This document shows, piece by piece, positions 9,544 to 17,632 of a DNA stretch of 45,079 nt. A program made the translations under genes and the position numbers. Below the pieces are notes generated by a model. That model did no database searches and had not been told where the DNA came from. It saw only the letters and a program-made list of their open reading frames with translations. The DNA lies in the IMG/VR virus record IMGVR_UViG_3300034198_025067, positions 1 to 45,079 of that record; one strand, written 5' to 3'. Source of the stretch: a virus. Numbering within the stretch: position 1 is the stretch's first letter; every line of letters starts with the position of its first letter.

Positions 9544-10312
9544 AATCGTACATTTTAGTGATTTACATGTTAGGTTATTTAAAGACCATGACTTGTATAA
9601 GAAAATTTTGAATCAGGCTTTATCTGAATGGAAAGAATTAAATCCTGACAGAATTGTTTTTACAGGAGATATGGTACATTCAAAAAACCAAATGACACCT
9701 GAACTTGTTGAATTTGTGGCGTGGGTTTTAACGGAATGTGCAAAAATAACTAAAACAATTGTCATAATAGGTAACCATGATTTTTTAGAAAACAATATAT
9801 CTCGATTAGATGCGTTAACACCGGTTATTGAGTCTTTAAAAAATGAAAATATTGTATACTACAAAAATAGAGGGGTTTATACTGATTCAAACATTGATTG
9901 GGTTGTGTATTCGTTAGTGGACCACAATATCCCTCCTGATATTGAAAAATCAGAAAACATTAAAATAGGTTTGTTTCACGGACCAATTCAAGGGTTAACT
10001 ACTGATATTGGATATAAATTTGACGAGGGATTTGACACTAATAAATTTAAAGGTTGTGATTTAGTTTTATGTGGTGATATCCACAAACGACAGATTTTTG
10101 ATATACCAAATGGTAAAAAGGCGTATATGATTGGCTCAACAATACAACAAAATTATGGAGAAACAATCCGTAAGCATGGGTATGGTGTATATGACGTTTT
10201 AACCAACACATATGAGTTTGTTGATTTGGAAAATCCTAAACCTTTCTTATCATTTAAGATAGAATCAATTGAGGATTTAGAACATGGCAAAGAAAAACTT
10301 CTTAATTACTGA
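9533..10312 (+). CDS. SbcD/Mre11-like recombination nuclease subunit (gp47-type)
   Basis: The 259-residue protein has the calcineurin-like phosphoesterase signature in order: HFSDLH (D10, H12), VFTGDMVHS, IVIIGNHDFLE, LFHGP, and LCGDIHKRQ. This is the metal-binding set of SbcD/Mre11 and phage gp47. With the SbcC-like ATPase at 11473 it should form a complex that processes double-strand breaks and recombining ends. It is shorter than cellular SbcD and lacks an obvious C-terminal capping domain, as is usual in phages. Three small genes separate it from its partner. Confidence 0.88.
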   Translation: MINKIVHFSDLHVRLFKDHDLYKKILNQALSEWKELNPDRIVFTGDMVHSKNQMTPELVEFVAWVLTECAKITKTIVIIGNHDFLENNISRLDALTPVIESLKNENIVYYKNRGVYTDSNIDWVVYSLVDHNIPPDIEKSENIKIGLFHGPIQGLTTDIGYKFDEGFDTNKFKGCDLVLCGDIHKRQIFDIPNGKKAYMIGSTIQQNYGETIRKHGYGVYDVLTNTYEFVDLENPKPFLSFKIESIEDLEHGKEKLLNY

Positions 10313-10925
10313 TAAACAGTTTGAAAATGAAATAATTGAATTCTGTAAATTAAATAAAATCGAAGATATTGAAAAATTTAAAAACGATTGTTTTAAAACC
10401 GGATTCAGTATTGAAAAATATGGTTTATTAGGGGATAATTCAGGAAAAACTATTGAGATTCAAGAAAAACGAGTGGAAGTCCCTGTTGAAGTTATTAGAG
10501 AAGTTGAAAAGATAGTTGAAAAACCAGTTGAAGTTATTAAGTATGTTGACAGAGAAGTTATTAAAGAAGTGGTTGTCCCAAAAATAGAATACATTAAGGA
10601 TGAAAGTTCAAGTGAAGAATTACTATCAAAAATAGAAAAATTAGAAAACGAAAAGAAAATATTTTCCACTAAGATAGAAGAATTAGAAAACGAAAAGAAA
10701 ATATTTTCCACTAAGATAGAAGAATTGGAGAAAATTTTCCAAAATATTGAAAAAAACGATAAAACTAAACAACTTAGCGAGACATTATTCAATTTAAAGG
10801 CTCAATTAGACCAAAAGAATAAAAAAATAAAAGAATTAGAAGATAAAATAACCGAATTGGGGGATGCGTTAAATACTAAATTTGCAACATTTCATCCAAA
10901 TTCAAATTTAAAAAATAGATTATGA
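10284..10925 (+). CDS. Coiled-coil protein, unknown
   Basis: The 213-residue protein begins with a short helical domain, then a Val/Glu/Lys segment (VPVEVIREVEKIVEKPVEV) and a long coiled coil from about residue 105 to the end. The coil includes a perfect 42-base tandem duplication (two copies of a 14-residue unit, exactly two heptads). It overlaps SbcD by 29 bases and the next gene by four (ATGA). Location between SbcD and SbcC suggests a structural or tethering role in recombination, but this is inference. Confidence 0.6.
   Translation: MAKKNFLITDKQFENEIIEFCKLNKIEDIEKFKNDCFKTGFSIEKYGLLGDNSGKTIEIQEKRVEVPVEVIREVEKIVEKPVEVIKYVDREVIKEVVVPKIEYIKDESSSEELLSKIEKLENEKKIFSTKIEELENEKKIFSTKIEELEKIFQNIEKNDKTKQLSETLFNLKAQLDQKNKKIKELEDKITELGDALNTKFATFHPNSNLKNRL
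10641..10724 (+). repeat. Perfect 42-bp tandem duplication, two copies
   Basis: Bases 10641-10682 and 10683-10724 are identical. Each unit encodes 14 residues containing ENEKKIFSTKI, so the copy number can change in steps of two heptads without breaking frame or coiled-coil register. Identity at the nucleotide level implies a recent duplication. Confidence 0.95.
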
Positions 10926-11290
10926 TATCATTACTTACTTGGGTGTTAATGATTTATGGAATGAGTAACATTGCAGTTTACGGTTCCATATTAAATGGTT
11001 TTAGAGATACCATTGAAAGATGGGGAAATGACAAATATTTCCCGTTCAATAAATTTTTTCATTTTGTAAGAGAAATGATGAGATGTATGATGTGTTTACC
11101 AACATGGATTGGATTCTTTATTGGATTTTTATTATATTCGCCTACACATGAATACCTTAAAATTTCAGAATACATCTCTTGGTTTTTTGATGGATGTTTA
11201 GCTTCAGGAACAACATGGATAATAAATTCAATAATAGAATGGTTTGAAGAAAACAGACCAAGCAATAACAATAATAATCAAATCTTATAA
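10922..11290 (+). CDS. Small membrane protein, DUF1360-like
   Basis: The 122-residue protein has three hydrophobic segments (~3-22, 61-72, 88-103) and a Cys pair RCMMC (C55, C58) just before the second. That layout resembles the DUF1360 small phage/bacterial membrane proteins, though I rate the family match as moderate. The tail is Asn-rich. Its start overlaps the coiled-coil gene (ATGA) and its stop is four bases before the next start. Function unknown. Confidence 0.6.
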   Translation: MISLLTWVLMIYGMSNIAVYGSILNGFRDTIERWGNDKYFPFNKFFHFVREMMRCMMCLPTWIGFFIGFLLYSPTHEYLKISEYISWFFDGCLASGTTWIINSIIEWFEENRPSNNNNNQIL

Positions 11291-11294
11291 AAAA

Positions 11295-11504
11295 ATGGGA
11301 AAAAGAGCAAAAGAACACAGAAAAAAAGTTCAGGCAAGAAATGCAAGACTTAAATCAGAATCAAATCGACAAAAAAAGATTTTTGAAAAAGCGATGGAAG
11401 AACAAATCGAATTAATGAAATCTAAAATGTCAGGAGAGACTAAAGAAGAAAGTACAATATCATTAAATACCGATGGATTTATTCAATCCTCCAATATCCT
11501 ATAA
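11295..11504 (+). CDS. Small basic helical protein
   Basis: A 69-residue protein, extremely Lys/Arg-rich at its start (MGKRAKEHRKKVQARNARLK) and predicted helical. ATG 11295 is preferred to an in-frame upstream start at 11244, because it lies four bases after the preceding stop and is followed by this compact basic segment. Charge suggests nucleic-acid or protein binding. It overlaps the SbcC-like gene start by 32 bases. No family recognised. Confidence 0.55.
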   Translation: MGKRAKEHRKKVQARNARLKSESNRQKKIFEKAMEEQIELMKSKMSGETKEESTISLNTDGFIQSSNIL

Positions 11505-13848
11505 TTACACCTATATGAATCATAAAATTCAGGTTGATAAACTCGACAATCCATACGTCCAAGTAGTTTGGGAAGATTATCCTGATAATTTTACTCAAGA
11601 AAGGATTAAGAGTGTAAAACAATATTTCCAAAAAAAGTATCTAACAACTAATGTGAATGTTATCACAAAAGTAAAGTTGGTTGAAGATGATACCATGCAA
11701 ACAGTTGATGTTTCATTTAATATAATGGACAAAAACTATCAATTAGATATGGTTAAATCATTTTTACAATCAAAGAACTATGAAAAATATTCACAAAACG
11801 TTTTAGACCTTGATAATGCTGTTGAAAATAGGATAATTGCGACATCTGATGAAGTTGCCGCGTTTAAGAAATGGTATATTAAAAAAATTGAATTTTCTAA
11901 TTTCCTATCATATGGAGAAAACCAAGTATTGGATTTTGAAAAATGTGGTGGAATTACTGTTGTGGAATCAGACCCACCAAACTTTGGTGGGAAGACGGTA
12001 TTGACCGTTGACCTTTTAATGTTTTTATTTTTTAATACGACAACAAAAACATCAAAGGCCGAGGAAATTTTTAATCGATTTACCACCAAAGATAAAGTTT
12101 CTGTAAGAGGTGAAATTACTATTGATGGTGAAGATTATTTAATTGCAAGAACCATTGAGAGAAAAAAATCTAAATCAGGTGAATGGAACGTTAAGACAGA
12201 ATTAGATTTTTTTAAAAAATTATCAGACGGACAATTACAAAACTTTACCGGTGAACAAAGGAGAGAAACTGAAAAGTTTATTAAAAATTCAATTGGGGAG
12301 CAAGAAGATTTTTTAACGACAATTCTAACTACTGCAACAAATCTTGAAGACTTAATAGAATCAAAACCTACCGCAAGAGGACAAGTTCTTAGTAAATTTT
12401 TAGGATTAGAATTCCTTAAGAAAAAAGAAGAGACTGCAAAAGAGTTGTATTCTGAATTTTCAAAAGGAATGTTGTCTAATGTTTATAATACTGAAAGTTT
12501 AAAACAAGAGATTCAAAACAATGAAAATCAAATTTTAGAATTAGAGAAAGGTATTGAAGAGTCAACTTCAAAGATAGATGAGGTTAGTGTCAGATTAAAT
12601 AAGGGTAAAGAATATAAGGATAATTTGTTGAAATCAAAACATACTGATATCGACCAAGAACTTATAATAATGAATCCTAATAATATTGAGAACGAAATTA
12701 ACTTATTAATTTCTGATAATGAAAAATTACAGAAACAAATCAAAGAAGTAATAGTAATTGAGCCTTCACAATTTTATCATGAAGATGAACATGATAAGAT
12801 AAAAGAAGAGTATAATGAAATTTACAAGAAGAATCTTCAGGTTGAAAATAAGATAGATGAGATTAATGAACTTAAAAGTTCTGTAAATGACGGAATAAAA
12901 TGTGAACATTGTGGTATTGAATTAATTAACGCGGCTATAACCCAAGCTAAGATTTCTGAACTTGATGGTTTGGTTTCTCAAAAAAATCAAAACGAAAGTT
13001 TAATGAAGGAAATATCTACTAAAGAACAATCATTTGTTAAACTTAAAAAAGAATTTGATGAATACGAAAAAAACAAATTGATTAAAGGTAAATTAGAGCT
13101 TAGTTTAGAAAGTAATGAATTAAAAAAGTCTAAACTTGATGATAAGTTAAAAAGATATTTTGATGTCCAAGAAAAGATAAAAAAGAATAATGAAATCGAA
13201 CAACAGGTAATAAAGGCGAACTTGAAGATAGAAGAGTTGGAATCAGAAAAGAAAAAGTATGAAAACACAGTAACTTCTAACAATGTCATGATTAAAAATC
13301 TTAGAGAAAAAATCACTAAGAATCATGAGAACATTACCAAAATTGCGGAAGAGTTTGAAAGAGAAAGAATTTATAAGATATATCTTGAAGTTTTCGGTAA
13401 GAACGGTATAACAAAAATCATTATGAAAACAATGATGCCTTTGATTAATTCTGAATTACAAAGATTGTTACAAGATAGTTCTTATTTTAGGTTAGAAATA
13501 AGAATATCAGATAAAAACGAAGTTGAGTTTTGGATGATAGATAATTCCACAGGAATTGAAAAATTGATGGTATCTGGTTCAGGATATGAAAGAACAATTG
13601 CTTCGTTGGCGTTGAGAGCAGTTTTAAGTAAAGTATGTTCATTACCTAAACCAAATATTATTGTGTTTGATGAAGTCTTTGGTAAAATATCTAATGATAA
13701 TTTAGAAATGGTGTCGGAATTTTTCCAAAAGATTAAAGAATATTTTGAAAAGATATTTGTAATAACACATAATCCATTGGTTAGTAATTGGGCGGATTCA
13801 ATAGTAAAAATTAATAAAGTTGAGAATATTAGTAGAGTCAGTCAATAA
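11473..13848 (+). CDS. SbcC/Rad50-like recombination ATPase (gp46-type)
   Basis: The 791-residue protein has an N-terminal extension of ~135 residues, then the ATPase head (KKIEFSNFLSYGENQVLDF), a Walker A region SDPPNFGGKT (~166-175), two long coiled coils meeting at a zinc hook CEHC (C477, C480), a signature region MVSGSGYERT, Walker B IIVFDEVFG (~728) and an H-loop ITHNP. It pairs with the SbcD-like nuclease to process DNA ends. Oddly, Walker A has Pro in place of the usual first Gly. A second in-frame ATG at 11515 is an alternative start. It ends at a strong terminator. Confidence 0.88.
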   Translation: MDLFNPPISYNYTYMNHKIQVDKLDNPYVQVVWEDYPDNFTQERIKSVKQYFQKKYLTTNVNVITKVKLVEDDTMQTVDVSFNIMDKNYQLDMVKSFLQSKNYEKYSQNVLDLDNAVENRIIATSDEVAAFKKWYIKKIEFSNFLSYGENQVLDFEKCGGITVVESDPPNFGGKTVLTVDLLMFLFFNTTTKTSKAEEIFNRFTTKDKVSVRGEITIDGEDYLIARTIERKKSKSGEWNVKTELDFFKKLSDGQLQNFTGEQRRETEKFIKNSIGEQEDFLTTILTTATNLEDLIESKPTARGQVLSKFLGLEFLKKKEETAKELYSEFSKGMLSNVYNTESLKQEIQNNENQILELEKGIEESTSKIDEVSVRLNKGKEYKDNLLKSKHTDIDQELIIMNPNNIENEINLLISDNEKLQKQIKEVIVIEPSQFYHEDEHDKIKEEYNEIYKKNLQVENKIDEINELKSSVNDGIKCEHCGIELINAAITQAKISELDGLVSQKNQNESLMKEISTKEQSFVKLKKEFDEYEKNKLIKGKLELSLESNELKKSKLDDKLKRYFDVQEKIKKNNEIEQQVIKANLKIEELESEKKKYENTVTSNNVMIKNLREKITKNHENITKIAEEFERERIYKIYLEVFGKNGITKIIMKTMMPLINSELQRLLQDSSYFRLEIRISDKNEVEFWMIDNSTGIEKLMVSGSGYERTIASLALRAVLSKVCSLPKPNIIVFDEVFGKISNDNLEMVSEFFQKIKEYFEKIFVITHNPLVSNWADSIVKINKVENISRVSQ

Positions 13849-13874
13849 AAAAACCCCGAGAAATCGGGGTTTTT
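13849..13874. terminator. Bidirectional intrinsic terminator
   Basis: An 11-bp perfect stem with core CCCCGA/TCGGGG closes on a GAAA tetraloop, flanked by A-run on one side and T-run on the other. It begins on the stop codon of the SbcC-like gene and serves the convergent minus-strand gene as well. Confidence 0.92.
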
Positions 13875-13880
13875 ATTTTA

Positions 13881-14585
13881 TTAGAAGTTTTCAGTGTCAT
13901 ATGGTTTAAATACATTTCCTGTTTTAAAACCTACACCTCCTACATAGTTTTCATCGTTTACTTGTTTTGAGTAATATTTCATCATTTTAAGTGCTACCTC
14001 CCTATCAAATTCTCTATCGTCTGTTTCTGGAACCAATATATCTACATATATTGAGCCCCTACCACTTCTAAAAGGTTTTCCATCTTCATATATTTCCATT
14101 ATATCCATTTCATCTAAATCCTCATCATTTTCAATTATGGACTTTAGTTTTTCAATTAAATTCTTCCTTGGGTCGTAGTCATCCTCCTCCTCATCAAAAT
14201 CAAATTGCTCATCCATTAACGCTAAACCTAAATCAGGGTTTTTTTCACTAACCGCTAAAGCAATATCATCTTCTTGTGAAACATCTTCAGACATTTCTGA
14301 ACGACCACTAGCCAAGTCTAAATACTTATACGCTTTTTCTCCGTACATATCCCAAAGTCTTCTAAAGAATAGTCTTGGATTTTTTCTTAGGTATCTAATA
14401 ATATCATCATCAAGTAATGCGGAATAACTACCCATTGACTGTTTAATCTGAGTTTCTCTCGGAGTTTCAGGAATTTCAGGTTCTACAGTAAAAGAAGATG
14501 CGTTTTTCTTTTTTTGTTCGTTGACAGGTATTAAAATTTTTATTACATTTATAAGTTCATCTTCCGACAATAAAATTTTTTTCAT
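13881..14585 (-). CDS. Acidic protein with leader-type N-terminus, unknown
   Basis: The 234-residue protein begins MKKILLSEDELINVIKILI and then NEQ, the kind of short amphipathic leader that recurs in this window before unrelated domains. The middle is strongly acidic (FDFDEEEDDYD), and the C-terminal part is a mixed alpha/beta domain with SGRGSIYVDILVPETDD. It is transcribed against the recombination block and shares its terminator. A virion-internal or capsid-core protein is a plausible but unproven reading. It diverges from the plus-strand gene at 14642. Confidence 0.6.
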   Translation of the reverse strand: MKKILLSEDELINVIKILIPVNEQKKKNASSFTVEPEIPETPRETQIKQSMGSYSALLDDDIIRYLRKNPRLFFRRLWDMYGEKAYKYLDLASGRSEMSEDVSQEDDIALAVSEKNPDLGLALMDEQFDFDEEEDDYDPRKNLIEKLKSIIENDEDLDEMDIMEIYEDGKPFRSGRGSIYVDILVPETDDREFDREVALKMMKYYSKQVNDENYVGGVGFKTGNVFKPYDTENF

Positions 14586-14590
14586 AATAT

Positions 14591-14621
14591 TTTGTGTTTC
14601 TAATAAATATCCTTATCTTTG
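14591..14621 (+). promoter_or_regulatory. Host-type (Bacteroidota) promoter
   Basis: TTTG at 14591-14594, 19 bases, then TATCTTTG at 14614-14621: an exact match to the Bacteroidota -33/-7 consensus. Predicted start of transcription is around 14627, which rules out the upstream in-frame start at 14594 for the next gene. Confidence 0.8.
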
Positions 14622-14641
14622 TAAAACAAAACGAAAACGAT

Positions 14642-15103
14642 ATGACAAAAACAAAAACCCCAACCCAAATCATCAAAGTAACTAATGGAACTATGGCTAG
14701 CGATGTATTTTACGGAAGCTTCATGACTTCAGTAAAAGGCAAGAGAATTGATGTTCATGTGTCAAATCATATAAAAGACACAGAAAAACAATATGAATTT
14801 CGTGTGGCATCTAAATGTCGTGCAGGATTTATTAACATGTTCGATATGAAAGGTACTCCGCACTCTATTATTGCAGGATTCAAAAAGAACTCATTGGTTA
14901 ACATTCAAGTTAAAAACGAAAATGGTTTATGGTTGAATGTTTACACAACAAAAGGAGGTAAATGGTATGGTATTGATAAAGGTTTTTTAGAAGTTCTTAC
15001 CGTTGGTGATATGAGAAGTTCATTCCCTGACATGTGTGATAATAATATTTGGGAACGAATGAACGCTAAAACTTGGGCAGACAAATCTTTTGTTGAAAAT
15101 TAA
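14642..15103 (+). CDS. Unknown protein from a host-type promoter
   Basis: The 153-residue protein (MTKTKTPTQIIKVTNGTM) is a mixed alpha/beta polypeptide with no motif I recognise. ATG 14642 is chosen because a consensus promoter at 14591-14621 puts the transcript start downstream of the other possible start. A second consensus promoter follows directly after its stop, so it forms a transcription unit of its own or reads into the sigma operon. A host-type promoter suggests early expression. Function unknown. Confidence 0.7.
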   Translation: MTKTKTPTQIIKVTNGTMASDVFYGSFMTSVKGKRIDVHVSNHIKDTEKQYEFRVASKCRAGFINMFDMKGTPHSIIAGFKKNSLVNIQVKNENGLWLNVYTTKGGKWYGIDKGFLEVLTVGDMRSSFPDMCDNNIWERMNAKTWADKSFVEN

Positions 15104-15112
15104 TGAGTTGTT

Positions 15113-15143
15113 TTTGTAGATTAAGAAAAAAAACATATCTTTG
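15113..15143 (+). promoter_or_regulatory. Host-type (Bacteroidota) promoter of sigma operon
   Basis: TTTG at 15113-15116, 19 bases, then TATCTTTG at 15136-15143: again an exact consensus match. It drives the 189-residue gene and, two bases after that, the sigma factor gene. Confidence 0.8.
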
Positions 15144-15164
15144 TAAAACTAAAAACAAACAAAC

Positions 15165-15734
15165 ATGACAAAATATTTCTTTATTGCGTTCGGAGATTTC
15201 AGTGAAAAATCAAAAAAACAATTTGTTCTTGATTCTTTTTTGGAGATTACTAATAGTTGGACGTTGAAGTTCAGAGTACTTCCAAACGCAATCGTGATTC
15301 ATTTCGGTACTAAGTCTGAACTTGATAAAGTTAAAGTTAAAGTTGAAACAACTATGCAAAATTTTAGTAAAGTTTATTTCCTTGTTGAAAATACAGACAA
15401 AAAAGTTTTGTCTATGTTTGGAAATGAATTGGAAGAATTTTTGTATCTTGACGGACAAAAACCAAAAAATGTTATAATTAAAGATAAGGAAGAGAAAAAA
15501 ACACAAGAAACTAAAAAAAGTGATTTTTTTGATGACATACTTGAAAGTTTCGCTAAAATAAAAAAAGATGATGGTGAGATTGAAAACGATGGGTATGATA
15601 AACTCTTAAAAAATTGCACCAAAAACAAAGAAAAAGTTTATAACTTAGACGAAATCCTTGATAAGATTAACGAAAAAGGAATAAATTCACTGACACCTGA
15701 AGAACATAAATATTTAAATAACCTGTCAAACTAA
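15165..15734 (+). CDS. Unknown protein with DUF6576-like C-terminus
   Basis: The 189-residue protein has an N-terminal alpha/beta domain (~1-95), a Lys/Glu linker, and a C-terminal segment DEILDKINEKGINSLTPEEH that closely resembles the short motif found at the C-terminus of Bacteroidota rhomboid-type proteins (DUF6576). In those proteins the motif is thought to mediate contacts rather than catalysis. The stop is one base before the sigma factor start, so the two are translationally linked; a regulatory partnership with the sigma factor is possible but not shown. Confidence 0.65.
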   Translation: MTKYFFIAFGDFSEKSKKQFVLDSFLEITNSWTLKFRVLPNAIVIHFGTKSELDKVKVKVETTMQNFSKVYFLVENTDKKVLSMFGNELEEFLYLDGQKPKNVIIKDKEEKKTQETKKSDFFDDILESFAKIKKDDGEIENDGYDKLLKNCTKNKEKVYNLDEILDKINEKGINSLTPEEHKYLNNLSN

Positions 15735-15735
15735 T

Positions 15736-16533
15736 ATGAAAGAGAAATCACAAATTCCAATAAATCAAGAAGAAATTTATTCCTATCTTAGGGATATTAG
15801 AAAAATTAAAGTAATGACTCCCGAAAGGGAACGAGAGCTATCTGCGATGATGGCATCAAAGGACCTGACACCTGATATAAAAAGAGAGATTGAACAAGAA
15901 ATTGTTGAGGGAAATCTTAGGTTTGTTATAACAGTTGCTAAACAGTATCAGAACCAAGGTTTAGACTTACCTGATTTAATTGCCGAAGGAAACTTAGGAC
16001 TAATCAAAGCGATTAAAAACTTTGATTGGAGTAAAAACCTTAGATTTATCTCTTATGCTGTTTGGTGGGTCAAACAATCAATTTTACAATCACTGAATGA
16101 ACACGCGAGAACAATTCGACTTCCGGTTAATATTGTTCAAGAGATGCAAAGAGAGAAGAAGGCAGTTGATAATGGTGTTGCTGAACTTTCGGAGAAGTTT
16201 GCTAATCTACCATCCATGATATATTTGGATAAAACAATAAATGAGGATGGGGATACTCTTATGGACATCATTTCAAATGATAATGCGGACAGACCTGACA
16301 ATGTATTTGACGGTAAAGAGGTATTGAAGGATAAGTTGATGAAGATATTGAACATTTTAGATGACAGAGAGCGATTAATTATTGAAGATTATTTTGGACT
16401 AATGGGTTCAACAAGAACCTTGGAAGACATTGGAGGAGATTTTAATCTAACCAAAGAAAGGGTAAGACAAATTAAGGAGAAGGCTCTACGAAAATTGAGA
16501 AACGAGTGTTCGGAATTATTTGATTACATCTAA
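15736..16533 (+). CDS. RpoD-like sigma-70 factor
   Basis: The 265-residue protein has region 1.2 (YLRDIRKIKVMTPERERELS), region 2 (EGNLRFVITVAKQYQNQG, PDLIAEGNLGLIKA, FISYAVWWVKQSI, ~58-128) and region 4 (LEDIGGDFNLTKERVRQI, ~225-245). It looks like a captured Bacteroidota primary sigma factor. Region 3 between RLPVN and the DGDTLMDIIS segment is about 45 residues, by my recollection some 20-25 shorter than in Bacteroidota RpoD. It would redirect host RNA polymerase to phage promoters. It is expressed from the host-type promoter at 15113 and followed by a terminator. Confidence 0.9.
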   Translation: MKEKSQIPINQEEIYSYLRDIRKIKVMTPERERELSAMMASKDLTPDIKREIEQEIVEGNLRFVITVAKQYQNQGLDLPDLIAEGNLGLIKAIKNFDWSKNLRFISYAVWWVKQSILQSLNEHARTIRLPVNIVQEMQREKKAVDNGVAELSEKFANLPSMIYLDKTINEDGDTLMDIISNDNADRPDNVFDGKEVLKDKLMKILNILDDRERLIIEDYFGLMGSTRTLEDIGGDFNLTKERVRQIKEKALRKLRNECSELFDYI

Positions 16534-16540
16534 ACATTAA

Positions 16541-16574
16541 AAATGGACTATTTATAATAGTCCATTTATTTTTT
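16541..16574 (+). terminator. Terminator after sigma operon
   Basis: An 11-bp perfect stem (16541-16551 with 16557-16567) closes on a TTATA loop and is followed by a T-rich run. The top of the stem and the loop contain TATTTATA (16549-16556), the same octamer found before several other genes. Confidence 0.85.
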
Positions 16575-16610
16575 ATTGGTATTTTATAAATTTATAAAAA
16601 ACAAATTAAC

Positions 16611-16895
16611 ATGAAAAATTTTATAAAAAACAATTTCACAATAATAGTTTTAGTGATTGCAATACTATCATTATTCAAAAGTTGTGGGGACTCAAAGGAG
16701 TTAACAAAAATCAAAAAAGAAATTCAGGCAATTAAGGACTCAACTTACACCAAGGATGAATTAAATGTTGAGCTACAAATCATGGGATTAGAATCAGAAA
16801 AAAGAATGATTCAAGCTACTGACAGAAAAATATTAGATGTCCAAAGACAAAGTCAGATAGAGGAAGAAATAAAAAAGTTAAAGTCACGTAAATAA
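16611..16895 (+). CDS. Small membrane-anchored coiled-coil protein
   Basis: The 94-residue protein has one N-terminal transmembrane helix (~8-24), a LFKSCGDSKEL junction, then a charged helix to the end (KSRK). Topology is N-in with the helix outside. Such small anchored coiled coils next to lysis genes can be inner-membrane spanins, but the Cys after FKS is not a clear lipobox. Its stop overlaps the next start by one base (TAATG). Function unknown; membrane placement is clear. Confidence 0.65.
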   Translation: MKNFIKNNFTIIVLVIAILSLFKSCGDSKELTKIKKEIQAIKDSTYTKDELNVELQIMGLESEKRMIQATDRKILDVQRQSQIEEEIKKLKSRK

Positions 16896-17632
16896 TGAAT
16901 TGGTTTCAAAAAAACTTTAAAACAATAATTTATGCGTCCTTTTTAGTTCCAATTTTAACAGTTGCGTTCGTTTCAATTTCGCACGTAACTAAATGGTATG
17001 GAATATCAAACCCACTTAGTTGGGCGATATATCTATCGGTTGGAATTGAAATTGCCGCATTATCGGCATTAGCGGCTATTTCGGCGAGTATGGGGAGAAA
17101 AGTATATTTCCCATTTGGGATTGTTACATTAATACAGTTTATTGGTAACATATTTTTTGCCTATCAGTATATTGATGTTGATAGTCAAATTTTTAAAGAA
17201 TGGGTTAGTTTAGTTGACCCTGTAGTTAGTTATTTAGGTGTTGAATCAGGTGACCCTATTGGGCATAAAAGATTTTTATCTTTATTTGCGGGAGGAATGT
17301 TACCGTTAATATCTTTATCTTTTTTACATATGTTAGTTAAGTTTGAAGAAGAAGATAAGAAAAAAACAACAACAATAGAGACACCAAAAGAAAACATTGA
17401 TATTGACGAGTTGAGTATTTTGGCGGGGAAAAAAGAAGCGGAAATTGATGACGAGAAATATGAACCTTCCGAAGAAGATTTAAAAAATTTAGAAATATAT
17501 TTAAAAAACCTACAAGAACAGAAATTTGGAAAAGAATCTTATGATGAGACCAAAATTGAAAGTGAAGTAGAACAAAATCCTGAACCGACCCAAACAATAA
17601 AGAGACTAAGTTATATCAAAAAGGATGTTTGA
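16895..17632 (+). CDS. Four-helix integral membrane protein
   Basis: The 245-residue protein has four hydrophobic segments (~10-30, 41-66, 71-92, 127-148) and a long acidic, Lys-rich cytoplasmic tail from ~150. I recognise no transporter or enzyme motif. It is coupled to the small membrane protein upstream (TAATG) and overlaps the amidase start by eight bases, which places it in an envelope/lysis operon. It may organise or modify the host membrane, but that is inference. Confidence 0.65.
   Translation: MNWFQKNFKTIIYASFLVPILTVAFVSISHVTKWYGISNPLSWAIYLSVGIEIAALSALAAISASMGRKVYFPFGIVTLIQFIGNIFFAYQYIDVDSQIFKEWVSLVDPVVSYLGVESGDPIGHKRFLSLFAGGMLPLISLSFLHMLVKFEEEDKKKTTTIETPKENIDIDELSILAGKKEAEIDDEKYEPSEEDLKNLEIYLKNLQEQKFGKESYDETKIESEVEQNPEPTQTIKRLSYIKKDV

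Noticed and set aside
10460-10792. Minus-strand frame of 110 residues rich in Ser/Phe
   Set aside because: Antisense shadow of the Glu/Lys coiled coil, including its tandem repeat.
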